Source: Citrobacter freundii
Lineage (GTDB): Bacteria > Bacteroidota > Bacteroidia > Chitinophagales > Chitinophagaceae
Assembly (NCBI GenBank): GCA_003243445.1
Contig: QFQQ01000029.1
Coordinates: forward strand, 9,691-73,690
DNA: 64,000 nt
Reading direction: 5' to 3'
Shown here: piece after piece, positions 53,376 through 61,702 of the stretch
Position numbering within the stretch: position 1 is the stretch's first letter
Layout: each line of letters opens with the position of its first letter
Made by a program: the position numbers and the translations under genes
The notes under the pieces: generated by a model
What the model was told of the DNA's origin: nothing
Seen by the model: only the letters and a program-made list of their open reading frames with translations
Databases searched by the model: none

Positions 53376-56300
53376 TTAAAAGTTAAGATCAAGACCAACT
53401 GAATAGATCCTCGCATTCGGATAACGCCATGGGGCATCAATGCCTCTTGTATTTACACCGCCATTCAATAAGATGTTCTGGCTGCCAAGTTCCGGATCAA
53501 TACCGCTGTAGCTTGTAATGCAGAACAGGTTATTGGCCATGAAATACAAACGTGCTTTTTGGATCGATGCTTTCTTCAGCCACGATCCGGTGAAGTTGTA
53601 ACCCAGTTGAAGGTTTTTCAGTTTGAGATAACTGCCGCTCTCAACAAAATAGCTGCTTGCATAAGAGTAGTTATGGTTTGGATCACTGGTAAATGAATTG
53701 CCATTGATCACACCGATACGCGGCTGATTGGTCAGACCGTTATCCCCAAGGAACGATGCATTAAAGACTTTTGACGTGGTATTCCCATCGCTGAACAATG
53801 ACATGGCATAAGGTGCAACTCCATTGAACAGGTCAACGCCAGCAACCCCATTGAATAACATAACCAGGTCAAACCCTTTCCATCCGAGGTTGATATTCGC
53901 TCCATACACAAACTTTGGATAAGGATTACCGATCGTCGTACGGTCCTGGTCGTTGATCTTTCCATCCTTATTCATGTCGGCATAGATGAGATCACCAATA
54001 TTTGCTGTGTATCCTTCCTGCTGGGGATGTCCAGCGATCTGCTCTGCGCTTTGGTAAATGCCTTCAACTTTATAACCATAGAACTGTCCGAACGGAAGAC
54101 CCGCTTTGGTATAAGTCAACGGCTGATTTACCATGATACCAAAAGTGGCATTACCATAATTGTTATCACCACCAAGGATCGGGTTGTCATTAATATTGTC
54201 AAGGTTCAACACCTTGTTTTTGTTAAACGCGCCATTTACCATTACGCTGTAAGTGAAATCTTTGGCCGAGTTATTATATCCAAGAGAAAACTCCCATCCC
54301 CTGTTGCGCACAGAACCAATATTTGTTTTGAAAATACCCCCGGGCATACCAACGCTTGGCGGAATTGGTAAGCCATACAACATGTCTTTGGTTGTCTTAT
54401 TATACCAGTCGAGACTGAAGGTGAAACGGCCGTTCATTGCCTCCGCGTCAAACCCTACGTTGGTTTCGTATAAACTTTCCCACTTGATGTTGGGGTTGGC
54501 AATATTATTCTGCGAATAGTTCAGTGTTGGACTTCCGCCGGGGCTGAAGTTCTGCGCATTTGCATAATCATACGCAGAGAGGAAGAGGTATGGCTCAATA
54601 TTACTGTTTCCTAGCACACCATAACTTCCGCGAAGTTTGAATGAATTGAAAACAGGCAATGCAGATTTGAAGAATGGTTCTTCGCTGATCCTCCAGCCAA
54701 GGGAACCGGCAGGAAATACACCGTATTGATTTCCGGGACCGAATACAGTGAAGTTCCCATCGCGGCGGATAGAGAATGAGCCGAAATATTTTTTATCAAA
54801 ATCATAATTCACTCTGCCGAATAATGATTTCACCAGGCCATTCGGATCGTATCCGCCATTGCTGATATTCAATACTGACTCAGACGTTACGAGGTAGGCA
54901 TAAGATGAACTTCCAACAAATGTTGAGCTGGTAGTGATGCCATTGAATTTGGAAGAGAACTGCTCATAACCGGCCAGTGCATTGATCGAATGTTTTCCAT
55001 AACTATGATCGAATGAAAGGATATAGTTGTAGAAAGTTGTTCTGGTTGAACCTGTTCTTTTTGACAGGCTGTTTGCGGGTACGGACACAGGCCCCGTACT
55101 GTATGCAGATTGATAATAGTTATCTTCTTCATTATAATACGTATAACCAAGCGTTGTGCGGAAGGTGAGATACAATGGAAGTTTGATCTCTGCAAATACG
55201 TTGCCCTGGAAATTCGTTTGTTTAAAATCTTTATCCGCCGTCATGATCTGTGCCACCAGATTTGGACCTACAAAGCCCGGAGGTTGTTGCCCCCATGGAT
55301 TCTCTGGTTTGCCGCTGTATACCGGCATGATCGGAACGGAGCGGAACGGAGGATTGATAGGAGAGATGGCGATAGGGTTGGTGCTGCGTTGCCATGCATA
55401 GATCTGTTCACCGATCTTGATCCTATTGCCGAGTTTGATATCCGTGTTCACGCGCGCGCCGGCGAGCGAAGATTTGTTGTCCAGGTAAATGCCTTTCTGA
55501 TCATTATAAAAACCGGAAACAAAATAATTCACGGCAGGAGAGGCGCCGGAAACGGAAAGATTGTAATTGGATTCAGTTCCGTTACGGAAGATCTCATCCA
55601 CCCAATCAGTATCCGGCAGTGTATCGATCTGCTGACGGCCAACGTAGTTGCCATCAAGGGTGAGTTGTTTCACTTTTACAAAATCATCACGGCCGAGCAG
55701 CTTCATTACACGTGGTTTGGTCAGGCCATAACGTGCGTTGAAATTTACCGAAGGTTTGCCCCCCGTTCCTTTTTTAGTGGTGATGATGATCACACCGCCT
55801 GCAGCGGCTGATCCATAGATGGATGCAGCGCTTGCATCTTTCATGATATCGATCGAAGCAATATCCTGCACGTTGATGTTATCGCCGGACTGGCGGATAC
55901 CATCAACGATGTACAATGGCTGAGGTTGGTTAAGACTGGACACGCCGCGGATGGTGATCTGCGTGGGAGCACCGGGTTCGCCAGTCGCTTTGATCACTTC
56001 CACGCCCGCTACGCGGCCCTGTAATGCTTCGGCCACATTGGTCACCGGCATGTTTTTAATGGCTTCGCCTTTAACGGAACCGATCGCGCCGGTCACATCT
56101 TTCTTACGCTGAGTACCATAACCCACAACCACCACCTCATCAAGAGAACCTTTTGCGCCTGGTTGTAATGTTACATTGACCGTGGTTTGCGAACCGATCG
56201 ATACTTCCTGATCGGAAAAGCCTACATAAGAGATCACGAGCGCGCTCACGTCCGGGCCAACCGTGATGCGGAAAGCACCAAGATTATCCGTTGTAACGCC

Positions 56301-56462
56301 GCCGGTTTGGCCTTTGGCCATCACCGATGCACCCTGCAATGGCGTGCCGGCATCCGACCTGACCACTCCCGTGATGGTTTTATTCTGGGCGTACACCCAC
56401 TGCTGGCACAGGAGTAAAATCAGGCCCATGAGAAATTGAGACAGCAATCGCTTTCTGATCAT
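53376..56462 (-). CDS. SusC/RagA-family TonB-linked outer membrane protein of the alpha-glucan locus
   Basis: 1028 aa. Signal peptide about 1-25 (FLMGLILLLCQQWVYAQ), carboxypeptidase-D-like domain about 27-110 (ITGVVRSDAGTPLQGASVMAK), signature DEVVVVGYGTQRKKDVTGAIG, plug domain (PLYIVDGIRQSGDN, IASIDIMKDASAASIYGSAA, GVIIITTKKG) and barrel to the end (YSVGLDLNF). It imports oligosaccharides with energy from TonB. Order with SusD, GH71 and GH97 defines a polysaccharide utilisation locus. The 785-bp upstream gap probably carries its control region. Confidence 0.96.
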   Translation of the reverse strand: MIRKRLLSQFLMGLILLLCQQWVYAQNKTITGVVRSDAGTPLQGASVMAKGQTGGVTTDNLGAFRITVGPDVSALVISYVGFSDQEVSIGSQTTVNVTLQPGAKGSLDEVVVVGYGTQRKKDVTGAIGSVKGEAIKNMPVTNVAEALQGRVAGVEVIKATGEPGAPTQITIRGVSSLNQPQPLYIVDGIRQSGDNINVQDIASIDIMKDASAASIYGSAAAGGVIIITTKKGTGGKPSVNFNARYGLTKPRVMKLLGRDDFVKVKQLTLDGNYVGRQQIDTLPDTDWVDEIFRNGTESNYNLSVSGASPAVNYFVSGFYNDQKGIYLDNKSSLAGARVNTDIKLGNRIKIGEQIYAWQRSTNPIAISPINPPFRSVPIMPVYSGKPENPWGQQPPGFVGPNLVAQIMTADKDFKQTNFQGNVFAEIKLPLYLTFRTTLGYTYYNEEDNYYQSAYSTGPVSVPANSLSKRTGSTRTTFYNYILSFDHSYGKHSINALAGYEQFSSKFNGITTSSTFVGSSSYAYLVTSESVLNISNGGYDPNGLVKSLFGRVNYDFDKKYFGSFSIRRDGNFTVFGPGNQYGVFPAGSLGWRISEEPFFKSALPVFNSFKLRGSYGVLGNSNIEPYLFLSAYDYANAQNFSPGGSPTLNYSQNNIANPNIKWESLYETNVGFDAEAMNGRFTFSLDWYNKTTKDMLYGLPIPPSVGMPGGIFKTNIGSVRNRGWEFSLGYNNSAKDFTYSVMVNGAFNKNKVLNLDNINDNPILGGDNNYGNATFGIMVNQPLTYTKAGLPFGQFYGYKVEGIYQSAEQIAGHPQQEGYTANIGDLIYADMNKDGKINDQDRTTIGNPYPKFVYGANINLGWKGFDLVMLFNGVAGVDLFNGVAPYAMSLFSDGNTTSKVFNASFLGDNGLTNQPRIGVINGNSFTSDPNHNYSYASSYFVESGSYLKLKNLQLGYNFTGSWLKKASIQKARLYFMANNLFCITSYSGIDPELGSQNILLNGGVNTRGIDAPWRYPNARIYSVGLDLNF

Positions 56463-57247
56463 AGAACAGTTGTTTTAAAGTTTGAAATGGTTATTGATGG
56501 AAAAAATGGAGCGATGCCTGTAATAAAAAGGAGACTGATCTTTTTTGCATCCTGAAGAAAAGAGACCAGGCCGGCCCGGCAATGGCCGGTGAGCTGCTGC
56601 AAAAATCTGCGCATACTTTTCATACTACAAGCAATTGTTTTGACTGAGTGGTGATATTGAAAGGCGATCACCAGCTTCGGAATCAAAACAAAAAAATTAG
56701 CAAGGGTGAGCCAAGTTTTATAGGGGGACTATAAGAAATATTAAGAAAAATAGCTGATGATTTGTGTTTAAATAATTGATAACTAATATCCTGCAAACAA
56801 ATTAGATTTTTTTATATATAATCATCTTGTGGGGCTGTTGTTACGAAACGCTGATACACTTGAGCCTCCGATGTAGCCGTTGACACCTGTCTCTGTCCTC
56901 TTTGGTTCCCTGGGTTTGGGGGACGAACAGAGGAGGTTTCGAGGAGCTTTCGAGGAGGCAAAGAGGAGAATCCGGGGAGAAAGTGCAGTTCACCACCGTT
57001 TTTGAGGCTAGCCGCACATTGATTCCAGCGAGGTCGCACAATTGTCGAACGGTTAAATCCAGAGCCGGACTATCTTCGTTCTATCAGTCTGAAAGTTCTT
57101 TGAAAAGTTATAACTGCAGGAAGATTTTCAACCTTTGTTAAGCCCTTACCGTCTTCCCGTCTTACCGGTTTATTTTTACCGGTAAGACGGGAAGACGGTA
57201 AGGGTGTCTGAAATCCGGTCCTGTTCTTTTTAAATCGGGTTGATCAC
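56463..57247. other. 785-bp gap upstream of susC
   Basis: No gene seen. Bases 56690-56830 are very AT-rich and are the likely promoter area for susC on the minus strand. Around 56890-56985 lies a purine-rich stretch with TTTCGAGGAG repeated twice 11 bp apart. The hairpin at 57143-57204 lies at the far end, next to the DUF6377 gene stop. Confidence 0.5.
57143..57204. repeat. 27-bp perfect hairpin, copy C
   Basis: Arms 57143-57169 and 57178-57204 are exact reverse complements (CCCTTACCGTCTTCCCG start, CTTACCGGT end) around the loop TTATTTTT. It is the same family as the hairpins at 30704 and 30996; the reversed loop suggests opposite orientation. It lies 43 bp behind the DUF6377 gene stop. No T run follows on either strand. 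Confidence 0.9.
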
Positions 57248-58864
57248 TTACTCGCCTTTGATCTGCATGATCTTTTTTTCAAACTCTTCATTACTCACAA
57301 AAGACCGGTTCTTGATCTTTGTCTTGTACGTGTTAATGGTATTCACCGAGTACTGCAGGATCCGCGCGATCTTTTCATTATCGTGAATGCCCATCCGGAT
57401 CAGCGCGAAGATCCGCAGATCCGTATTCAGCAACTCGCCTTCTTTCAGTTCGATCTGATCCTCGGGAGTGAAGAATGCGTTGAACTCCGCCACAAAATTG
57501 GGGAACAGTTTCAGGAATACCCGGTCAAAGTTTTGCAGCAGGTATTCCTTTTCCACACGCAGGTTGATGTTGTTGACCAGGAATTTTATTTCGTCCAGCT
57601 TCCGGTCGCTCACTTTTTGTTCCAGGGATTTCTTGAACCGTTCGATCTTGTCAAAAAATTCCGAGTTGACGTTGAAAAAGTAACCGATATATTCTTCCTT
57701 GATCTTGTTCGCTTCCGACAAACGGTTATTCACTTCGGATAAACGGTGATTGATCTCCTGGTCGCGCAAATGCGCCTCAGTGATCAGTTTCTTCGCTGCC
57801 TCCAGTTTTTTCACCTGTCGTAATACTATAATGATAAGCGCAACCACGCCCACCAGCAGGAATGTCACGATCACCAGGTAAGTGACCAGTGTCTTTTTCT
57901 GTTTCTCCACAAGGCTCAGTTTTTCACCTTCGATCAACGGAAGGATATCGCTCACTTTTACTTTCCGTTGTCTTGCTCCATAAAAAGTTGCATCGGATAT
58001 GGCGAGTTGAATACAAAGCGAGGCGTTTTTCACATCGCCTTTCTTATATAACAGGTTGGCGAGATTGAACGCTGCAGCGGTTTCTTTGGTGGAGGAATAG
58101 ATATCCGCGATCGCGGCTTTGATCAGCAGAATGATCGCTGTATCATTATCGCCCTTCTGTATATAAATATCGCTGAGGGTGGAAGCTGTCAACGCGATCT
58201 CATGGTTGGTGAGTGAAGGATCCTCCATCAACCGGCGATAAACCTCCAGTGCGCTGAGATTATCCCCCGACCGGATATCCTTCAATCCGCTGAAATAGTT
58301 ATAAGGGAAAGAACCTGGTTTGAAGAAAAGAAGGGCTGAGTCAAGATAAGCATTTCCTTTCTGCACGTAACCGGGTGTATGATAACTGTCGTTTCCAAAA
58401 TCCGCAAGGTCATAATAGAATCTTCCCATCACCTGGTAGTATTCCATTTTCAGACTGTCCGGCAACTCAGTGATGGTAAGGCGGCTCAGTGAATCCGCCG
58501 CTTCTTTGAACAATCCGGCAGACACCAGCGAAAAACCGATCTTAAGTCTTGCCTGTCCCTTCCTCGATGGATCATTCAATTGCGCCGCCAGCTCCTGCAG
58601 CCTGGCTGCATAGTGATAAGCCGAATCATATTTAAAGGTCTTGTATTCTTCATAAAGCTGAAGACATGTATTGTATTTCGAAAGCGCATCGCGGCTTTCT
58701 TCCAGTCGTTGTTTGATCGCTGTAATAGCAGATTGCTTTTTCAGATCAATTGCCGGTGCCTGTTCCACCGCCTTATTCAATTCATCCAGCAATGCGGGAG
58801 CCTCTTTCTGTCCCCAGCAATCAATGAGCAAGCATAATAGCAAAGCAGTTAGTAGATGCCTCAT
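57248..58864 (-). CDS. DUF6377 membrane-bound transcriptional regulator with TPR sensor
   Basis: 538 aa. Signal peptide (HLLTALLLCLLIDCWGQ); periplasmic TPR-like helices about 25-315; one TM at about 323-345 (TYLVIVTFLLVGVVALIIIVL); coiled coil about 350-390 (ITEAHLRDQEINHRLSEVNN); DUF6377 domain to the end with a LuxR-like HTH at about 476-521 (LRIFALIRMGIHDNEKIARI, 'SVNTINTYKTKIKNRS'). Such proteins sit beside SusCD loci and act as one-component regulators that bring the signal across the inner membrane. It is encoded upstream of susC on the same strand, so it is the likely activator of this locus. Confidence 0.88.
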   Translation of the reverse strand: MRHLLTALLLCLLIDCWGQKEAPALLDELNKAVEQAPAIDLKKQSAITAIKQRLEESRDALSKYNTCLQLYEEYKTFKYDSAYHYAARLQELAAQLNDPSRKGQARLKIGFSLVSAGLFKEAADSLSRLTITELPDSLKMEYYQVMGRFYYDLADFGNDSYHTPGYVQKGNAYLDSALLFFKPGSFPYNYFSGLKDIRSGDNLSALEVYRRLMEDPSLTNHEIALTASTLSDIYIQKGDNDTAIILLIKAAIADIYSSTKETAAAFNLANLLYKKGDVKNASLCIQLAISDATFYGARQRKVKVSDILPLIEGEKLSLVEKQKKTLVTYLVIVTFLLVGVVALIIIVLRQVKKLEAAKKLITEAHLRDQEINHRLSEVNNRLSEANKIKEEYIGYFFNVNSEFFDKIERFKKSLEQKVSDRKLDEIKFLVNNINLRVEKEYLLQNFDRVFLKLFPNFVAEFNAFFTPEDQIELKEGELLNTDLRIFALIRMGIHDNEKIARILQYSVNTINTYKTKIKNRSFVSNEEFEKKIMQIKGE

Positions 58865-58910
58865 AAGAATCGTGAGTGAGCAAATTACGGGAAAATGTCG
58901 AAGGCGGGGA

Positions 58911-59083
58911 ATCGATGTTGGATGTTGGATGATCGATGGTCGAGGGAATCAAGTGCATACTGGAAATCGATATCCGGGAAATTGATGATCGATGGTAGAG
59001 TGGATGAAGCGGAAATTGAATGTTTGAGTATCGTGAGCTATCGATCTTAAAGTCGAACATCGATCATCGAACATCCAACATCG
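58911..59083. repeat. Heptamer inverted-repeat array upstream of the DUF6377 gene
   Basis: Left 58911-58942: TCGATGT, TGGATGT, TGGATGA, TCGATGG, TCGA. Right 59052-59083 is its reverse complement at 30 of 32 positions. The 109-nt loop contains more CGATGG-like pieces (58985-58996). Same unit family as at 40781 and 43227. Confidence 0.88.
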
Positions 59084-59110
59084 ATCCTGTAGCGGAGAAA
59101 CCCAATCCAA

Positions 59111-59148
59111 AAAAAATGGGGCCAGGATAGAAATCCAGCCCCGTTTTT
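59111..59148. terminator. Bidirectional terminator-like hairpin with no obvious gene
   Basis: GGGGCCAGGAT (59118-59128) pairs with ATCCAGCCCC (59133-59142) with one bulge. It is preceded by an A run (T on the minus strand) and followed by TTTTT. No coding gene ends here on either strand, so a short RNA transcribed from the his side on the minus strand is one explanation. Confidence 0.45.
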
Positions 59149-59265
59149 AAAATCCAATATCCTATGAAAAACCGATACAATGATAGGACGAATTTTTGAA
59201 TTGACCAATACTACTATTAGGGTATTTTCTATTTGAGCGTAATGGTAAATACTTAGGGAAATAAA

Positions 59266-59296
59266 TTTTGCTGTTTCCGTGGGTTTACTAGTTTTG
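59266..59296 (+). promoter_or_regulatory. Bacteroidota-type promoter of the his operon
   Basis: TAGTTTTG at 59289-59296 matches the -7 consensus TAnnTTTG, and TTTTG at 59266-59270 is a good -33 element, 18 bp before it. Transcription would start close to 59303, just ahead of the leader peptide ATG at 59313. Confidence 0.6.
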
Positions 59297-59312
59297 CGCT
59301 ACCATTTTAAAC

Positions 59313-59381
59313 ATGACGGCAATTCTCCATATTCATCATCATCATCTTGCACAAGCGGTAAGCTGTGATGGTATTATGTAG
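59313..59381 (+). CDS. hisL: his operon leader peptide
   Basis: 22 codons: MTAILHIHHHHLAQAVSC then DGIM and TAG. Five of residues 6-11 are His, four of them in a row. It acts in cis: when charged tRNA-His is scarce, the ribosome stalls at these codons and changes folding of the RNA behind it. The terminator at 59402-59432 and hisG at 59445 follow directly. Confidence 0.9.
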   Translation: MTAILHIHHHHLAQAVSCDGIM

Positions 59382-59412
59382 ACTAACATAATTAATCGTT
59401 GAAGGGCTTACC
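59357..59412 (+). promoter_or_regulatory. Anti-terminator pairing of the his attenuator
   Basis: GGTAAGC at 59357-59363, inside the end of the leader ORF, is the exact complement of GCTTACC at 59406-59412, the 5' arm of the terminator. Pairing of the two would prevent the terminator. A ribosome stalled on the His codons (59328-59345) leaves 59357-59363 free, as attenuation requires. Confidence 0.7.
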
Positions 59413-59432
59413 ATAAAAGGTAAGCCCTTTTT
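59402..59432 (+). terminator. his attenuator terminator
   Basis: Perfect 11-bp stem AAGGGCTTACC (59402-59412) / GGTAAGCCCTT (59419-59429), loop ATAAAA, then T to 59432. It ends 12 bp before the hisG start. Confidence 0.9.
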
Positions 59433-59444
59433 ATTTGTAATTAT

Positions 59445-60296
59445 ATGAAAATCAGGATCGCAATTCAGAAATCGGGCAGATTACATGATGATTCCGTGCG
59501 GCTTTTCAAGGAGTGTGGGATCGATATTTCCAACGGCGGGAACAAGCTTAAATCCACCGCTTCCAATTTTCCGCTGGAAGTTTATTTCCTGCGGGATGAT
59601 GATATCCCTCAATACGTTGAAGACGCTGTAGCTGACCTCGGTATAGTAGGTGAGAATGTAGTATATGAGAAAAAGAAAGAGGTGGAAGTGCTGGAGCAGC
59701 TCGGTTTCGGCAAATGCCGCCTTTCGCTTGCCATCAGCCGCAACGAAAACTATGAACCAGGGTTTCTCGCCGGAAAACGTATCGCCACCAGCTATCCGGT
59801 GATCCTTCAGGAATATCTCGATAAAAAAAATATTACCGCCGAAATTCACGAGATCAGCGGCAGCGTTGAAATCGCCCCGGGCATCGGCCTCGCTGAAGCC
59901 ATCTGTGACCTGGTGAGCAGCGGCTCGACTTTATTGACAAACGGCCTTACCGAAGTGGAGACCATTCTTCAGTCGCAAGCCGTTTTGATCCGCAATCAAA
60001 ACCTTACCCCGGAAAAGCAGGAGATCGTTCAGCGTTTATTATTCCGTATCCGTTCCGTAAAACAGGCACGTAATAATAAATACATCCTCCTGAATGCACC
60101 AAACGATAAACTTGAACAGATTATCTCATTGTTGCCGGGTATGAAAAGCCCGACTGTGCTGCCTTTGGCTGCGTCCGGCTGGAGCAGCGTTCACAGTGTG
60201 ATCGATGAAAATGATTTCTGGAATATCATCGAACAACTGAAAGCTGCCGGTGCCCAGGGCATCCTGGTCGTGCCGATCGAAAAAATGATCCTGTAA
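59445..60296 (+). CDS. hisG: ATP phosphoribosyltransferase, long form
   Basis: 283 aa, the length of long-form HisG with the C-terminal regulatory domain, so no HisZ is needed. First step of histidine synthesis: ATP and PRPP to phosphoribosyl-ATP. 'MKIRIAIQKSGRLHDDSVRLF', 'DLGIVGENVVYEKKKEVEVLEQLGFGKCRL', 'RIATSYPVILQEYL' and the PRPP loop region 'EIAPGIGLAEAICDLVSSGSTLLTNGL' are visible; residues 210-283 match the ACT-like HisG_C domain where histidine inhibits. Transcription is controlled by the attenuator just upstream. Confidence 0.97.
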   Translation: MKIRIAIQKSGRLHDDSVRLFKECGIDISNGGNKLKSTASNFPLEVYFLRDDDIPQYVEDAVADLGIVGENVVYEKKKEVEVLEQLGFGKCRLSLAISRNENYEPGFLAGKRIATSYPVILQEYLDKKNITAEIHEISGSVEIAPGIGLAEAICDLVSSGSTLLTNGLTEVETILQSQAVLIRNQNLTPEKQEIVQRLLFRIRSVKQARNNKYILLNAPNDKLEQIISLLPGMKSPTVLPLAASGWSSVHSVIDENDFWNIIEQLKAAGAQGILVVPIEKMIL

Positions 60297-60313
60297 AGAA
60301 TTAAATAATAAAG

Positions 60314-61588
60314 ATGCAACTGACCCTTTATCCTGAACGCGTGCAATGGTCATCACTGCTGCAAAGACCTGTGCAGGAACCGGCAAGACTGGAAAAAGCC
60401 ATCCGGGAAGTGTTGACAAAAGTGAAAGCAAATGGAGATGAAGCACTCCGTTCCTTCACCCGTGATTTTGACGGCGTTGACTTGACAGCACTGCAGGTGA
60501 GCGAAGAGGAGATCGAAACGGCAAATTCATTGGTGAGTCCTGCATTGAAGCAGGCCATCGAAACCGCTAAAAATAATATTGAAACATTCCATTCTTTCCA
60601 GGTAATAGAAGAACCCGTTGTTGCGGTTATGCCCGGTGTGAAATGCTGGCGCAGAGCTGTGGGCATTGAGAAAGTCGGCTTGTATATACCGGGAGGAACG
60701 GCGCCGCTATTTTCTACTGTGTTAATGCTAGGTGTACCCGCAACGCTTGCAGGTTGTAAAGAGATCATCTTATGCACACCACCGCAAAAGGATGGCTCGG
60801 TTCACCCGGCGATATTATTTGCCGCACAGCTCGCAGGCATCACAAAGATCTTCAAGGTTGGCGGTGCGCAAGCCATTGCAGCAATGGCCTACGGCACTGA
60901 AACGATCCCAAAAGTGTTCAAGATCTTTGGCCCCGGTAATCAATACGTGAACGGAGCAAAGCAACTGGTGCAGGCAGAACAAACAGCGATCGATATGCCG
61001 GCCGGTCCAAGCGAGGTTTGTGTGCTGGCAGATGATTCAGCTAATGCAGCGTTCATCGCGGCTGATCTGTTGTCACAGGCAGAGCATGGTCCCGACAGCC
61101 AGGTGTTACTGGTCACTACTTCTGCGGATCTTGCAAGTGCAGTGCAAAAAGAGATCGAACAACAAGTTGCCTTTCTTCCACGCGAAGTTTTTGCGCAGCA
61201 ATCTCTTTCCAACAGCCGCGCCATCGTTTTACAGACAATGGACGAAGCCATAGAACTGGTAAATCAATACGCCGCAGAACACCTGATCATCGCCTGCAAC
61301 AATGAAGAGGAGATCGGAGGAGAGATCATCAATGCCGGATCCGTTTTTCTTGGCAACTACTCTCCCGAAAGCGCAGGTGATTACGCAAGCGGCACCAATC
61401 ATACACTGCCGACAAACGGTTTTGCGGGTGCGTACAGTGGTGTAAGTGTCGACAGCTTTGTAAAAAAGATCACCTATCAGCAGTTGACAAAAGATGGGCT
61501 CAGGCAACTTGCGCCCGTGATTGAAGAAATGGCCGTTGCAGAAGGTCTGGAAGCGCATGCCAATGCTGTCCGGGTCAGGTTGAAATAG
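60314..61588 (+). CDS. hisD: Histidinol dehydrogenase
   Basis: 424 aa. It catalyses the last two oxidations, histidinol to histidine with NAD+ and Zn2+. Recognised by 'VGLYIPGGTAPLFSTVLMLGVPA', 'KVFKIFGPGNQYVNGAKQLV', 'DMPAGPSEVCVLAD', 'DLLSQAEHGPDSQ' (zinc ligands Gln/His), the catalytic Glu-His pair in 'YAAEHLIIAC' near 320, and 'SGTNHTLPTNGFA'. It starts 17 bp after hisG. An octamer-repeat gap of 114 bp separates it from hisC. Confidence 0.97.
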   Translation: MQLTLYPERVQWSSLLQRPVQEPARLEKAIREVLTKVKANGDEALRSFTRDFDGVDLTALQVSEEEIETANSLVSPALKQAIETAKNNIETFHSFQVIEEPVVAVMPGVKCWRRAVGIEKVGLYIPGGTAPLFSTVLMLGVPATLAGCKEIILCTPPQKDGSVHPAILFAAQLAGITKIFKVGGAQAIAAMAYGTETIPKVFKIFGPGNQYVNGAKQLVQAEQTAIDMPAGPSEVCVLADDSANAAFIAADLLSQAEHGPDSQVLLVTTSADLASAVQKEIEQQVAFLPREVFAQQSLSNSRAIVLQTMDEAIELVNQYAAEHLIIACNNEEEIGGEIINAGSVFLGNYSPESAGDYASGTNHTLPTNGFAGAYSGVSVDSFVKKITYQQLTKDGLRQLAPVIEEMAVAEGLEAHANAVRVRLK

Positions 61589-61590
61589 GT

Positions 61591-61691
61591 GTTTAATAGT
61601 TTTATTGTTTGAATGTTTAAGGTTAAACATCTGAACAATCGGTTATTAAACTTTTAAATCCTTAAACCCTTAAACTATTAAACGTTTAAAC
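61591..61691. repeat. Octamer inverted-repeat array between hisD and hisC
   Basis: Left 61591-61622: GTTTAATA, GTTTTATT, GTTTGAAT, GTTTAAGG. Right 61646-61691: TTAAACTT, TTAAATCC, TTAAACCC, TTAAACTA, TTAAACGT, TTAAAC. The period is 8 bp, and the two sides are roughly reverse complements. The array begins 2 bp after the hisD stop. Confidence 0.8.
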
Positions 61692-61702
61692 TTTTTCTCT
61701 TT

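Larger units (their letters stand above)
58865..59312. other. Divergent gap before the his operon
   Basis: Between the start of the DUF6377 gene and the his leader. It holds a heptamer inverted-repeat array (58911-59083), a hairpin with T runs on both sides (59111-59148), and the his promoter (59266-59296). No gene of useful length seen. Confidence 0.6.

Noticed and set aside
55110..55811. 233-codon plus-strand ORF inside susC
   Set aside because: Antisense to the susC plug and barrel, Arg/Ile-rich, with no domain; a shadow of susC codon use.
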